Below are positions 1 through 7,656 of a stretch of 64,000 nucleotides of DNA, piece after piece (the stretch's first letter is position 1; every line of letters starts with the position of its first letter). The stretch is from positions 1-64,000 of the forward strand of contig JAUMUE010000002.1 of assembly GCA_030530845.1 (NCBI GenBank), read 5' to 3'. Under the pieces are notes generated by a model. It was not told where the DNA came from, did no database searches, and saw nothing but the letters and a program-made list of their open reading frames with translations. Source of the stretch: Limosilactobacillus sp. Lineage in GTDB: Bacteria; Bacillota; Bacilli; Lactobacillales; Lactobacillaceae. A program made the translations under genes and the position numbers.

Positions 1-3
1 TTG

Positions 4-14
4 CCTCCTTTTTA
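4..14 (-). promoter_or_regulatory. Ribosome binding site of a gene beyond the left edge
   Basis: Read on the minus strand, an AAAAAGGAGGC run follows the stop codon of the ABM-domain gene by about ten bases. This is a strong Shine-Dalgarno with no start codon left inside the window. The ABM gene is therefore probably followed, in the same transcript, by another minus-strand gene whose start is just outside. Confidence 0.6.
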
Positions 15-21
15 TTATGCT

Positions 22-681
22 TTAGTTGTTACCTTGGTTGACCAGGATATCACCGATTGATTGGGAAATGTGCTTTTCTTCAATCCAGTCCTTTGTCTTT
101 TCTACGTAGTCCTTGTAGTATTGGCCCGCGGTGTGGTTGCGGTAGTCTTCTTCGGATTGGAAGACTTCATAAACAATCCAGTCGTTTGGGGTTCCCTTGA
201 TATTACCGGCGTAGATTGCTAAAAAGCTGTCGTCGGTATCAATGGCCGTCTGGAGTTGCTTAGATACGGCCTCTTTGTAATCATCGAAGTGGCCGTCCTT
301 TAATTTAATTCTGACCACATTCACCCAGAGATCATTTGGAGTACTGATGTTGAGTGCGACGTTTTGGTGCGCCATGAATTGGGGTTCCATGTACGTTTCC
401 TTATCGCTAGTAATAATTCCGTCGATCTCTTGGCGGAATTGGTGGTATTGCGCTGAGTTCTTGTGCGCTTCATATGCTTCTTGGTCATCGAAAACCTCAA
501 AAATGTAGTTCTTAGTGAGGTCTTGGGGATCGTGTGATGCATACATACCGAACGTGCCATCCTCAATCGCAACGGCAGTGATCATGTCACCACGGTTGGC
601 GTTCAGGTACTCATCATTGGTATCCGGTTTAATCTCAATTTGATGCATTTTGAAAATTGCGTCACTGTTAATGTTAGTCAT
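22..681 (-). CDS. Tandem antibiotic-biosynthesis-monooxygenase (ABM) domain protein
   Basis: This 219-residue soluble protein has no signal peptide. It holds two related ferredoxin-like ABM units, at about residues 10-95 and 115-205. Both units show the typical ending of such domains (FEVFDDQEAYEAH and YEVFQSEEDYRNH, followed by an aromatic-rich helix). ABM domains include quinol monooxygenases and IsdG-like heme oxygenases, but many members have unknown substrates. It is divergent from a DyP-type peroxidase, so a shared link to heme or oxidative stress is an inference. The start has AGAGG about nine bases upstream. The enzymatic role is unknown. Confidence 0.8.
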   Translation of the reverse strand: MTNINSDAIFKMHQIEIKPDTNDEYLNANRGDMITAVAIEDGTFGMYASHDPQDLTKNYIFEVFDDQEAYEAHKNSAQYHQFRQEIDGIITSDKETYMEPQFMAHQNVALNISTPNDLWVNVVRIKLKDGHFDDYKEAVSKQLQTAIDTDDSFLAIYAGNIKGTPNDWIVYEVFQSEEDYRNHTAGQYYKDYVEKTKDWIEEKHISQSIGDILVNQGNN

Positions 682-764
682 TGATTAGAACCTCTTGTCT
701 GATTTAATAATTTAATGATAAGACATAGAGATGCGTAAAGTAAACTATAAATCATGAAAAATGA

Positions 765-770
765 TATAAT
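765..770 (+). promoter_or_regulatory. -10 box for the DyP peroxidase gene
   Basis: A perfect TATAAT lies about 40 bases before the peroxidase start. No convincing -35 hexamer is seen 16-18 bases upstream, so only the -10 element is called. Confidence 0.45.
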
Positions 771-810
771 TGACATTGGAGTTGGTTAAAAACGAAGGGA
801 GATCTTTTAA

Positions 811-1758
811 TTGACTATGGATCCAAGCAAGGCTCAAGACGTATGGAAAGACGTCGGAGAGCATGTACAATTTACTGTTTTGGAGCTTAACCGCAAAGAT
901 CAAGCAAAGGAACAAGAAGCAATTCAAGAATTTGTTGATCGTTACCAAGCGATCATTCGCTCATTACGTATTCGGGACGAAAAGGCCGGCTTAAAGGCAA
1001 CACTTGGTTTCTCAAGTGATGCCTGGGACTACCTCTTCCCTAATGCGCCAAAGCCTAAGGAACTCGAACCATACGAGACCTTATCCAGTGGCGAATACGA
1101 AATGCCCGCAACAAAGGGAGATCTTTTCCTCCATGTACGGGCAGCTAATGAGGCGGTCGTATACGAACTCATCAGTCAATGCCGGATTTTCTTAAAAGAC
1201 ATCACCACTGTTGTCGATGAGACAAAGGGCTTTAGATACTTCGAAGGACGTGCCATCATTGGCTTTATCGACGGTACCGAAGCACCACAAGTGGAAGATG
1301 CTGCTGAATATGCTATTATCGGCGACGAAGACCCATTCTTTGAAAATGGTTCATACGCATTCGCTCAAAAGTGGCGTCACAACATGAACATCTGGGACCA
1401 CTTGAGTACTGAAACTCAAGAAAAGGCAATTGGTCGGAAGAAGTTCAGTGACCTCGAACTGCCTGACGAAGAAAAGTTCAAGAATGCCCACAACGTCGCA
1501 TCACAAGCTGAAATTGACGGTGAAGAACAAAAAATCGTTCGGATGAATGTTCCGTTCTCTGATCCTGCTTCAGGTTATTCAGGTACCTACTTCATCGGTT
1601 ACTCACGTTATTGGCATGTAACTAAGCTCATGCTTGAAAACATGCTGTCTGCTGGTGACTACCTTCTGACGTTCTCACAAATTTTAAGCGGACAAATGTT
1701 CTTCATCCCATCACGCCCATTACTGGAAAAGATTGCTGATGGCGAATTAAACGAATAA
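811..1758 (+). CDS. DyP-type heme peroxidase
   Basis: This 315-residue protein matches the usual length of the short bacterial (YfeX-like) dye-decolorizing peroxidases. The family's GxxDG motif is present as IGFIDGTE near residue 152, supplying the distal aspartate. The histidine in AHNVASQ near residue 231 is the likely proximal heme ligand. DyP enzymes use hydrogen peroxide to oxidise bulky substrates, and some act in heme metabolism. There is no signal peptide, so it should be cytoplasmic. The start is taken as TTG at 811, because AAGGGAG lies nine bases upstream; the ATG two codons later would be 15 bases away. It is monocistronic and ends in a terminator. Confidence 0.92.
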   Translation: MTMDPSKAQDVWKDVGEHVQFTVLELNRKDQAKEQEAIQEFVDRYQAIIRSLRIRDEKAGLKATLGFSSDAWDYLFPNAPKPKELEPYETLSSGEYEMPATKGDLFLHVRAANEAVVYELISQCRIFLKDITTVVDETKGFRYFEGRAIIGFIDGTEAPQVEDAAEYAIIGDEDPFFENGSYAFAQKWRHNMNIWDHLSTETQEKAIGRKKFSDLELPDEEKFKNAHNVASQAEIDGEEQKIVRMNVPFSDPASGYSGTYFIGYSRYWHVTKLMLENMLSAGDYLLTFSQILSGQMFFIPSRPLLEKIADGELNE

Positions 1759-1761
1759 TGC

Positions 1762-1793
1762 AAAAGGAGTTTCAAACATGAAACTCCTTTTTT
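1762..1793. terminator. Bidirectional terminator between DyP peroxidase and esterase
   Basis: AAAAGGAGTTTC is followed by its complement GAAACTCCTTTT after a six-base loop, with A and T runs on either side. It serves both convergent genes; the esterase stop codon lies in the T run. Confidence 0.85.
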
Positions 1794-2505
1794 AGTGCTC
1801 TAAATTTTCAAACCAATCCAAGAATAGCGGTAACCATTTGGCCATATGATCATCAGTCCGGTTGTTATTAACGATCCCGGTATACTTGTTGGCAAGCGCT
1901 ATTCCGTGACCACCAGTGCTAAATTCGTGCAGCTCAAACGGAATATCATGTTCTGCCAGTGCTGACACGTACACTGCGATATGTTCAAGATAGGTCGTTA
2001 AGTCATCCTTTACCGAACCCCAAATAAATGTTGGTGGTGTCTGCTTAGTCACTAGCTTAGAAACATCCTCAGTCGTCACCTTCATGCGTTCATCAATTGT
2101 TGGACGGATTACTGGATACCCCAGTCCGGCAAACTTGGCTTTAGTATCGGGTGCGTTGCTGTATGCCGCTGCCAGTTGTCCACCCGCAGAGAAGCCCAGA
2201 ACACCGAGTTGATCCGTATCAACCTTTAATTCTTCAGCGTGATCAACAATGTAATCGAACGCTTCAGCCATCGCATCCTTGGCATCCTGATAATTACGAT
2301 TTTCTTCAACCGGGTAATGTACGACAAATGTTTGAAAGGCGTGTGCAGTCAAGGTAATCGCTACCCGTTCTGAGTCACGCTCCATCATTTTGTTGTAACT
2401 ACCGCCAGGGACAATCACTACACCGGGCAGGGCAACGTCAGAATTGCTGTGGTAAATATCCAGTGATGAGTGTGCGGTGTTCAACTTCACATTTCGAATA
2501 TCCAT
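1792..2505 (-). CDS. Alpha/beta hydrolase (carboxylesterase/acetyl esterase type)
   Basis: This 237-residue protein has the alpha/beta hydrolase layout. An oxyanion-hole segment (PGGSY) lies near residue 33-37. The nucleophile elbow GFSAGG puts the serine at 106. Candidate acids are Asp167/168 and the catalytic histidine is His200 in GGHGIALAN. The overall form resembles BD-FAE and xylan acetyl-esterase-like lipolytic enzymes of lactobacilli, acting on short-chain esters. No signal peptide is seen, so it is cytoplasmic. The natural substrate cannot be told from sequence. Confidence 0.88.
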   Translation of the reverse strand: MDIRNVKLNTAHSSLDIYHSNSDVALPGVVIVPGGSYNKMMERDSERVAITLTAHAFQTFVVHYPVEENRNYQDAKDAMAEAFDYIVDHAEELKVDTDQLGVLGFSAGGQLAAAYSNAPDTKAKFAGLGYPVIRPTIDERMKVTTEDVSKLVTKQTPPTFIWGSVKDDLTTYLEHIAVYVSALAEHDIPFELHEFSTGGHGIALANKYTGIVNNNRTDDHMAKWLPLFLDWFENLEH

Positions 2506-2617
2506 TTTTTCACCTTCTCGATTCTCATTCGTGACATTATCTTATACCGAATTAACCTTTTAATGCAAAAATTAGTTTGTTAAAGTAGTAATGATGACTA
2601 TTAGGAGGATTGATTAG

Positions 2618-3646
2618 ATGCAAATTTTTTCAAAAAAGTCATTCTGGATTGCTTCAGTAATGACTTTGATTTGTTCAGTGTTGGGATCAACACTCGCAAA
2701 ACTACCTTACCTTAATTTAATTGGCGCACTTGTGATTTCCCTTCTTTTGGGGATTGCCATGCAGGTGACTCCTACAACCCTGCGTGATGAAGCAAAATCT
2801 GGGATTGGTTTCATCTCAAATAAGTTTCTGCGATTAGGAATTATCCTGTTAGGTTTTAGACTTAACCTCGCAAACCTCGCGGCATCAGGAATCAAGACCA
2901 TCCTGTTGGCAGCCTGTGTTGTTACGATGACCATCTGCTTAACCTACACGCTCAGCCGGAAGTTCGGTGCTGATGATGAATTGGCCATCTTGGCAGCGTG
3001 TGGTTGTGGGATCTGTGGTGCAGCAGCTGTCATGGGTGTTTCACCTCAAATTAAGACCGCCGATGAAGAACGCAAGCGGGAAAATGAAGTTCTGGCCGTC
3101 GCCGTCGTTTGTGTGATGGGAACACTCTTCACTCTCGTCGACATCGCTCTCAAGCCACTGCTCCACATGACCGCACCGGAATTCGGGATCATGGCCGGTG
3201 GTTCACTCCACGAAATTGCCCATGCCGTCGCAGCTGGTGGTGCATTTGGCCAAGCAAGTCTGGATAATGCGCTGATCATGAAGCTTTCACGGGTGCTGCT
3301 CTTAGCTCCGGTCGCTCTGATCGTCGGCTACTGGTACCAACACCGGATCGCCAAGGCTAACCAAGGTGCAGCTAACACGGTAAGTGGAAAGTTGCCAATT
3401 CCATGGTTCTTGGCTGGTTTCATCATGACTAGTATCCTCGGTACTTTCCTGCCATTCTCAAAGGGTGCACTCGACTGGCTGGTCCAAGCCGCCTACCTCT
3501 TCTTAGGGATGGCAATGGCTGCCTTGGGACTCTCCGTTAACTTCAAGGTGATCTTCAAGCGTGGTGGCGCAGTATTCGGTGCTGCAATCATTTCATCCAC
3601 TTGCCTGTTGGTCTTCATGATTATCATGAGTAAATTATTATTTTAA
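2618..3646 (+). CDS. YeiH/UPF0324-family putative anion (sulfate) exporter
   Basis: This 342-residue integral membrane protein has about ten hydrophobic segments. The family's conserved cysteine/glycine stretch CGCGICGAAAVM lies near residue 128, and GGSLHEIAHAVAAG near 193. YeiH proteins are annotated as putative sulfate exporters; direct biochemical proof is limited. The start ATG has an AGGAGG ribosome site. It stands alone between two terminators. Confidence 0.88.
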   Translation: MQIFSKKSFWIASVMTLICSVLGSTLAKLPYLNLIGALVISLLLGIAMQVTPTTLRDEAKSGIGFISNKFLRLGIILLGFRLNLANLAASGIKTILLAACVVTMTICLTYTLSRKFGADDELAILAACGCGICGAAAVMGVSPQIKTADEERKRENEVLAVAVVCVMGTLFTLVDIALKPLLHMTAPEFGIMAGGSLHEIAHAVAAGGAFGQASLDNALIMKLSRVLLLAPVALIVGYWYQHRIAKANQGAANTVSGKLPIPWFLAGFIMTSILGTFLPFSKGALDWLVQAAYLFLGMAMAALGLSVNFKVIFKRGGAVFGAAIISSTCLLVFMIIMSKLLF

Positions 3647-3651
3647 AATTC

Positions 3652-3692
3652 AAAAGGGTTGTGACCTCGCAATAGAAGTCACAACCCTTTTT
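3652..3692. terminator. Terminator after the YeiH gene
   Basis: AAAAGGGTTGTGAC pairs with GTCACAACCCTTTT across a short loop, with T runs on both sides. It probably also serves the convergent methyltransferase gene. Confidence 0.85.
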
Positions 3693-4371
3693 ATGAGCGC
3701 TTAGCTATCAATAGCTTGCGTGTAATCCATGGTCCACCGATCCAGCCATTAAAGCCGGTCTCGACGACGCGGAGGTTACGGATACCGAAGTTGTTTAAAA
3801 CCAGCTTGTATTCGTCAATCAGCATCGAATCGATCACCACTAAAGTCCCCTTCGCCTTGAGTACGCGAATCGCTTCTTGGAGCGCGCGTCCCCGTTCGAT
3901 TGATGGTGTGATGTGGTGCAAATCAGTGTCGAGCAGCACGTAGTCAAACTCATGGTTGGCAAATGGCAGGTTACTCATCCCCGCCTCCACCAGTTCTACC
4001 CGGTCGGCCATCCGTGCGTCAGCCACTTCATTCTTAGCCTCCTTGATGGAATCTTTCCAGATAGATGCTCCGGTTACCTTCCCAGGGGCTTCCAGACATT
4101 GTCCAATCATCTTCAAGTCAGCGACCCGGCCGTCCGTAAACGCCAGGACTTTGCCACCCTTTGATAATGAAACCCGGTCGAGCATTTGCTTTACCACCTT
4201 TTCGTGACCAATAAAAATTGTCCGGTAGAAGATGGCCGCAAAGACGACTAATAAAATCAATACAGTCAATAAAATGTAATCATGATTAGTTAAAAACAGC
4301 GCCCCACCGCCGATTAAAGCCAGCGCAAAAAACACGCTGATCATGATTAATTTTTCTTGCCGTTTCTTCAC
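3691..4371 (-). CDS. Membrane-anchored class I methyltransferase-like protein
   Basis: The 226-residue protein begins with two adjacent hydrophobic helices (about residues 8-27 and 33-52). A Rossmann methyltransferase domain of the Methyltransf_11 type follows. FANHEFDYVLLDTDLHHI resembles motif IV and ALQEAIRVLKAKGTLVVID resembles the motif V-VI region. Motif I is unusual: where the family has VLDVGCGTG this protein reads VLAFTDGRVAD. SAM binding may therefore be altered. The target is unknown. Ubiquinone/menaquinone-type or lipid methylation is possible for a membrane-bound member, but that is only inference. Confidence 0.72.
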   Translation of the reverse strand: MKKRQEKLIMISVFFALALIGGGALFLTNHDYILLTVLILLVVFAAIFYRTIFIGHEKVVKQMLDRVSLSKGGKVLAFTDGRVADLKMIGQCLEAPGKVTGASIWKDSIKEAKNEVADARMADRVELVEAGMSNLPFANHEFDYVLLDTDLHHITPSIERGRALQEAIRVLKAKGTLVVIDSMLIDEYKLVLNNFGIRNLRVVETGFNGWIGGPWITRKLLIAKRS

Positions 4372-4454
4372 AATTGAATCCTCCTCAAAGTGTCAATCGT
4401 TACTATTATAGACGTCTTTTATGGCAGTGTATACATTTTTCTGGATTTCACCAA

Positions 4455-4485
4455 CAAAAAAGCCCGTGGAACCAGTCCACGAGCC
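4455..4485 (-). terminator. Terminator of the APC permease gene
   Basis: On the minus strand, GGCTCGTGGA pairs with TCCACGGGCT around a CTGGT loop and is followed by six T residues. Confidence 0.85.
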
Positions 4486-4508
4486 AAATGGTATTAACGA
4501 TTAATTTA

Positions 4509-5855
4509 TTATTCTGCGTGATCAGTTTCCATACGCTTAACATCCGTCCGCTTAACGATGTAGAGAATTGGCAACCCTACGATAACGATACCGATGAAGA
4601 GCGTAACACCAGCAAAGTCGTTCATAACTTCACTGACCAGGACGAAGAGACCACCCAAGATCGCAACGATTGGAACGATTGGGTAAAGTGGTGTACTGAA
4701 TGGACGTTCTACCTTGTTGCGGTGACGGAGGATAAATACCCCGAAGAAGGCTAACATGTAGAAGCAGTAAACAGTGAACACACAAAGGTCTGACAAGTGA
4801 TCAGGGTCGAAGCAGAACATCATGATCGTTGCCAAGACAATGATAAACATAGTAGCAACTACAGGTGACTTGCCCTTTGGAGTAACGTATGAAAGGAAAC
4901 CTGAGAATGGTAAATCACGACGCTTAGCCATTGCGTAAACGATACGTGGGAAAGTGATCATCTTACCGTTCAAAGTACCCATCATTGAGATAATGATACC
5001 AGCTGAGAGCAGCTTACCACCGATCAAACCGAATGCCTTAGTAGCCATGTATGCAGTGGCTTGGTCGCCCTTAGTGTGGATCAATTCTGCAGGCATGAAC
5101 TTCAAGATACCAATAGTAATAAGAGTGTAGATTACAAGAACAGCAGTGATACCAAGGATGATCGCCTTTGGTAAGAGCTTTTGTGGGTTCTTCATTTCAC
5201 CACCAAGGTTAGCGATCAAAATCCAACCATCGTAACCGAACAGAGTAGCCAATACAGCGACCCCGAAACCACCAGTTGCCTTGTGAACTTCAGCTACAGT
5301 TTGGCCAAATGCGTGTTCGTGACCGAAGAATAATCCGAATAAAATAATAGCTACAATTGGAATCATCTTACCAGCAGTCGTAACAATCGCAAATGCGGCA
5401 CCAACCTTGTTTTCCATCAAGTTCATGATACCGATGGCTAATACGGTGATGAATGCCAATGGAACACGCCATTCTGCACCAAGACCGAAGAAGTTAGTCA
5501 TCAAGATACTCATGAATCCAGCAACAGAGGCGATGATGGCAGGACCGTAAACGATCACCTGCATCCACCCTGCTAAAAATCCAAGAATTCGACCGTAAAT
5601 GTTTTCAATGTACACGTACAAGCCACCGGTGTATGGCATCTGTGACCCAATTTCAGCGATCGTCAAACCACCAGTCAGAGTAATAATACCCCCGAAAACC
5701 CAGGCAGCGATTGCCATCGTTGAAGAGCCGGCACTATCCAAAACCGCCCCTTGCTTGAAGAAGATACCTGAACCAATAATGGTACCAATGACGATCGAAA
5801 TCGCCGACCAGAAACCTAACGAACGCTTTAATTCTTCCTTTGGTTGCTTATCCAT
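4509..5855 (-). CDS. APC-superfamily amino acid permease, SteT-like (probable Ser/Thr exchanger)
   Basis: This protein of about 448 residues has 12 predicted membrane helices and the APC TM1 signature (IGTIIGSGIFF). The N-terminal layout and the loop GGEMKNPQKLLPKAI match the L-amino-acid-transporter subgroup that includes the B. subtilis serine/threonine exchanger SteT. The exact substrate is an inference. It is strengthened by the leader, which encodes a peptide rich in Ser and Thr codons. The ATG at 5855 is preferred because GGAGG lies seven bases upstream; a GTG three bases earlier would be only four bases away. Transcription probably has to pass the attenuator at 5887-5954. Confidence 0.85.
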   Translation of the reverse strand: MDKQPKEELKRSLGFWSAISIVIGTIIGSGIFFKQGAVLDSAGSSTMAIAAWVFGGIITLTGGLTIAEIGSQMPYTGGLYVYIENIYGRILGFLAGWMQVIVYGPAIIASVAGFMSILMTNFFGLGAEWRVPLAFITVLAIGIMNLMENKVGAAFAIVTTAGKMIPIVAIILFGLFFGHEHAFGQTVAEVHKATGGFGVAVLATLFGYDGWILIANLGGEMKNPQKLLPKAIILGITAVLVIYTLITIGILKFMPAELIHTKGDQATAYMATKAFGLIGGKLLSAGIIISMMGTLNGKMITFPRIVYAMAKRRDLPFSGFLSYVTPKGKSPVVATMFIIVLATIMMFCFDPDHLSDLCVFTVYCFYMLAFFGVFILRHRNKVERPFSTPLYPIVPIVAILGGLFVLVSEVMNDFAGVTLFIGIVIVGLPILYIVKRTDVKRMETDHAE

Positions 5856-5886
5856 CACAATTCCTCCATTCTCTGATTTGCCGCAA

Positions 5887-5954
5887 AATAAAAACGGACA
5901 TACCCAGTCATGCTGGCTGGTATAATACCAAAACCAAATGACTAAGTATGCCCG
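5887..5954 (-). terminator. Intrinsic terminator/attenuator in the leader of the SteT-like permease
   Basis: On the minus strand, arms 5938-5954 and 5895-5911 form a 17-bp stem (three G-U pairs, no mismatch) with a small inner hairpin. TTTTTATT follows directly. It lies between the promoter at 6100-6128 and the permease start at 5855, so it can only act as a conditional terminator. Arm 5940-5947 can alternatively pair with 5994-6001. Confidence 0.85.
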
Positions 5955-5994
5955 GCTTAATTGCTTAAATCATAAATATAGACACACAAAATCA

Positions 5995-6023
5995 CTCAGT
6001 CCCTGAAATTATTAGAGACTGAG
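5995..6023 (-). promoter_or_regulatory. Leader hairpin 1:2 (pause/protector stem)
   Basis: On the minus strand, CTCAGTCTC (6015-6023) pairs with GGGACTGAG (5995-6003), nine base pairs with one G-U. The 5' arm overlaps the serine codons of the leader ORF and the 3' arm holds its stop codon. This is the place of the 1:2 stem in classical attenuators. Confidence 0.7.
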
Positions 6024-6064
6024 GAGGAAGATTGTTGAGTTTTAGTGTTAAATACTGTTGTCAT
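5996..6064 (-). CDS. Putative Ser/Thr-rich leader peptide of the permease gene
   Basis: This is a 22-codon ORF. The ATG at 6064 is preceded by AAAGGAGG with nine bases between GGAGG and the ATG; an in-frame ATG at 6070 would be only three bases away. The peptide starts MTTVFNTKTQQ, continues with SSSSVS (codons TCT TCC TCC TCA GTC TCT) and ends FRD. Five of 22 residues are serine and four are threonine. The stop codon TGA (5996-5998) falls in arm 2 of the leader hairpin. Its position, the ribosome site and the overlap with alternative RNA stems fit a regulatory peptide sensing charged tRNA-Ser. This is inference from sequence only. Confidence 0.65.
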   Translation of the reverse strand: MTTVFNTKTQQSSSSVSNNFRD

Positions 6065-6099
6065 AATCATGTTCCTCCTTTGTGCTTTCTATGTACATT

Positions 6100-6128
6100 A
6101 GAATATCATTAGAAATATATTTTTGCAA
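6100..6128 (-). promoter_or_regulatory. Promoter of the permease leader
   Basis: On the minus strand, TTGCAA (6123-6128) and TATTCT (6100-6105) are separated by exactly 17 bases. The predicted transcript start near 6093 lies about 15 bases before the leader ORF's Shine-Dalgarno. Confidence 0.65.
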
Positions 6129-6161
6129 CTATATTTTCATATTAATTTTAAAAGGCTAACG

Positions 6162-6175
6162 TAACAGCGTTTACA
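6162..6175. promoter_or_regulatory. cre-like site (CcpA)
   Basis: Read on the minus strand, TGTAAACGCTGTTA matches the cre consensus TGWAANCGNTNWCA at 13 of 14 positions. It lies between the divergent permease-leader and GNAT promoters, about 35 bases upstream of the former's -35 box. CcpA control of either gene is possible but unproven. Confidence 0.4.
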
Positions 6176-6242
6176 TGATACTTTTGTTAAGTAGATCAGT
6201 GCAAACAAATTATATTGCTGGAGATTTGCTTTATTTAGTAAA

Positions 6243-6271
6243 TTGGCGGGAAGTCAAATTTATGCTAGAAT
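6243..6271 (+). promoter_or_regulatory. Promoter of the GNAT gene
   Basis: TTGGCG (6243-6248) and TAGAAT (6266-6271) are spaced by 17 bases and lie just upstream of an AAGGAG ribosome site. Confidence 0.5.
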
Positions 6272-6295
6272 ACTAGACATATAAGGAGTGATATT

Positions 6296-6826
6296 TTGGA
6301 TTTAGACATACAGCCCGTGAGGTTGGGTTTAAGTAATTATCAAGAAGTAAAGCAACTCTACCGACGTGCGTTCCCTAAGTACGAGCGTGAACCATGGAGT
6401 TGGATGATGTTGAAGAGTAAGTTTAAGCAGGCTGATTTTATGGCCTTTTACGACGAAGACAAATTCGTTGGTTTCTCCTACGTCATCCACAGTCGCGGTT
6501 TCCACTACATCCTGTTCTTAGCGATCAACGACCAACTGCGGTCACAAGGTTACGGTAGCCGGATCATCAAGCAATTGCGGTCACTATATCCTAGCGACTC
6601 ACTTGTCCTCGATATCGAGCAACCGGACCCCAGTGCTAAGAATAACAAGCAACGTTTACGTCGACTCGCCTTTTACAAGCGCAACGGTTTCTATCTGACG
6701 CCGAAGAAGCTTGAGGAAGAAGAGGTGACATACCAGGTGCTTGCCACGAAGAAGAACATCAATCAACGTAAGATTGACCACGTCTTTGAATGGTTCTCAT
6801 GGCCCCTGGGTTGGTTAATTCAATAG
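6296..6826 (+). CDS. GNAT-family N-acetyltransferase
   Basis: This 176-residue protein has the GNAT fold order. The central strand (YILFLAINDQLRSQGYGSRIIKQL) carries the Q/R-x-x-G-x-G/A acetyl-CoA loop as RSQGYGS. The later segment RRLAFYKRNGFY is the usual motif B. It would transfer an acetyl group from acetyl-CoA to an amine; the acceptor is not predictable. The start is TTG at 6296, seven bases after AAGGAG. It is monocistronic. Confidence 0.82.
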   Translation: MDLDIQPVRLGLSNYQEVKQLYRRAFPKYEREPWSWMMLKSKFKQADFMAFYDEDKFVGFSYVIHSRGFHYILFLAINDQLRSQGYGSRIIKQLRSLYPSDSLVLDIEQPDPSAKNNKQRLRRLAFYKRNGFYLTPKKLEEEEVTYQVLATKKNINQRKIDHVFEWFSWPLGWLIQ

Positions 6827-6834
6827 TATATGAC

Positions 6835-6867
6835 AAGGCTTGCTGGCAGATGCTGGTGAGCCTTTTT
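6835..6867 (+). terminator. Terminator of the GNAT gene
   Basis: AAGGCT and AGCCTT enclose a partly G-U paired stem, followed by TTTTT. Confidence 0.65.
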
Positions 6868-6873
6868 GCGTAC

Positions 6874-6907
6874 AAAAAAACGACCAGAGCCGCGTGGGCA
6901 GTGGTCG
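6874..6907 (-). terminator. Terminator of lipoprotein gene 1
   Basis: On the minus strand, CGACCA and TGGTCG close a hairpin that runs straight into seven T residues. It lies just after the stop codon of the lipoprotein gene. Confidence 0.75.
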
Positions 6908-6923
6908 TAGTATGTAGATGGGT

Positions 6924-7640
6924 TTAGTTGGCGTCAGTGATGTAGTGAAGATCGCTGTACTTTACGCCCTTTTGTTGCATTGCAAGGCTTGCAGAACGGT
7001 AGTAAACACCCATGATTTGTGATTCAGCGCCACCACTAACAAGGAGCACTTGAACCTTCTTACCGTTGATAGTTTCGTAGTGTACTGCGTATGAAGAACC
7101 GTAACCAGCGATTTGGTTCCAGCCTTGAGTTCTTACCCACTTAGTACCGTTGATAACTGGGAAAGTTACGCTGAGCCAGTTCTTGGTTGTGCTGCTCATG
7201 TCATCGTCGTCGTAGTTGTTCATGTTAACAGAACCTTGGTCTTGCTTGTAAGTGGTGTAGTTGTATTGGTCACCATTTGATTCAACTTGTGACATTGAGT
7301 GAGCGCCAAAAGTGGTTTGACTAGTTGAACTGCTGTTTTCTGATGCAGAATACCAAGTACCACGCATTTCTTTTGGAATGATAGCCAATCCTGCGTTACC
7401 GTACTTGCCGTAGTTTGAATCAGTTGCGTTTTCATCTTCATCATCTGAACTAGCAGCTTGGCTATTAGTATTTTGACTAGAACTCTTAGTAGATACTGAG
7501 CTTGAAGTTGCCTTTGCGGAGCTGCTAGTAGCGCTGTTGTTTGATGAGTTGTTGCTAAAGCCTGGAATGTTGATGCTACAACCTGCAAGCATCAAAGTGG
7601 CACCCATTAAAAGTGATAAGCTTAATTTCTTTGCGTTCAT
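6924..7640 (-). CDS. Lipoprotein, paralogue 1 of three
   Basis: The 238-residue protein has a type II signal peptide (MNAKKLSLSLL then lipobox LAGC). A Ser/Asn-rich linker follows (about residues 30-80). The C-terminal domain contains YGKYGN, PKEMRGTWYS and a YYRS segment shared with the two genes upstream. It should be exported and lipid-anchored on the outer face of the membrane. No known enzymatic motif is seen. The ATG at 7640 is chosen because it begins the signal peptide and has GGGGG upstream. It starts 16 bases after the end of paralogue 2, so the two are cotranscribed. Confidence 0.85.
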   Translation of the reverse strand: MNAKKLSLSLLMGATLMLAGCSINIPGFSNNSSNNSATSSSAKATSSSVSTKSSSQNTNSQAASSDDEDENATDSNYGKYGNAGLAIIPKEMRGTWYSASENSSSTSQTTFGAHSMSQVESNGDQYNYTTYKQDQGSVNMNNYDDDDMSSTTKNWLSVTFPVINGTKWVRTQGWNQIAGYGSSYAVHYETINGKKVQVLLVSGGAESQIMGVYYRSASLAMQQKGVKYSDLHYITDAN

Positions 7641-7656
7641 TATTAATCCCCCAATT

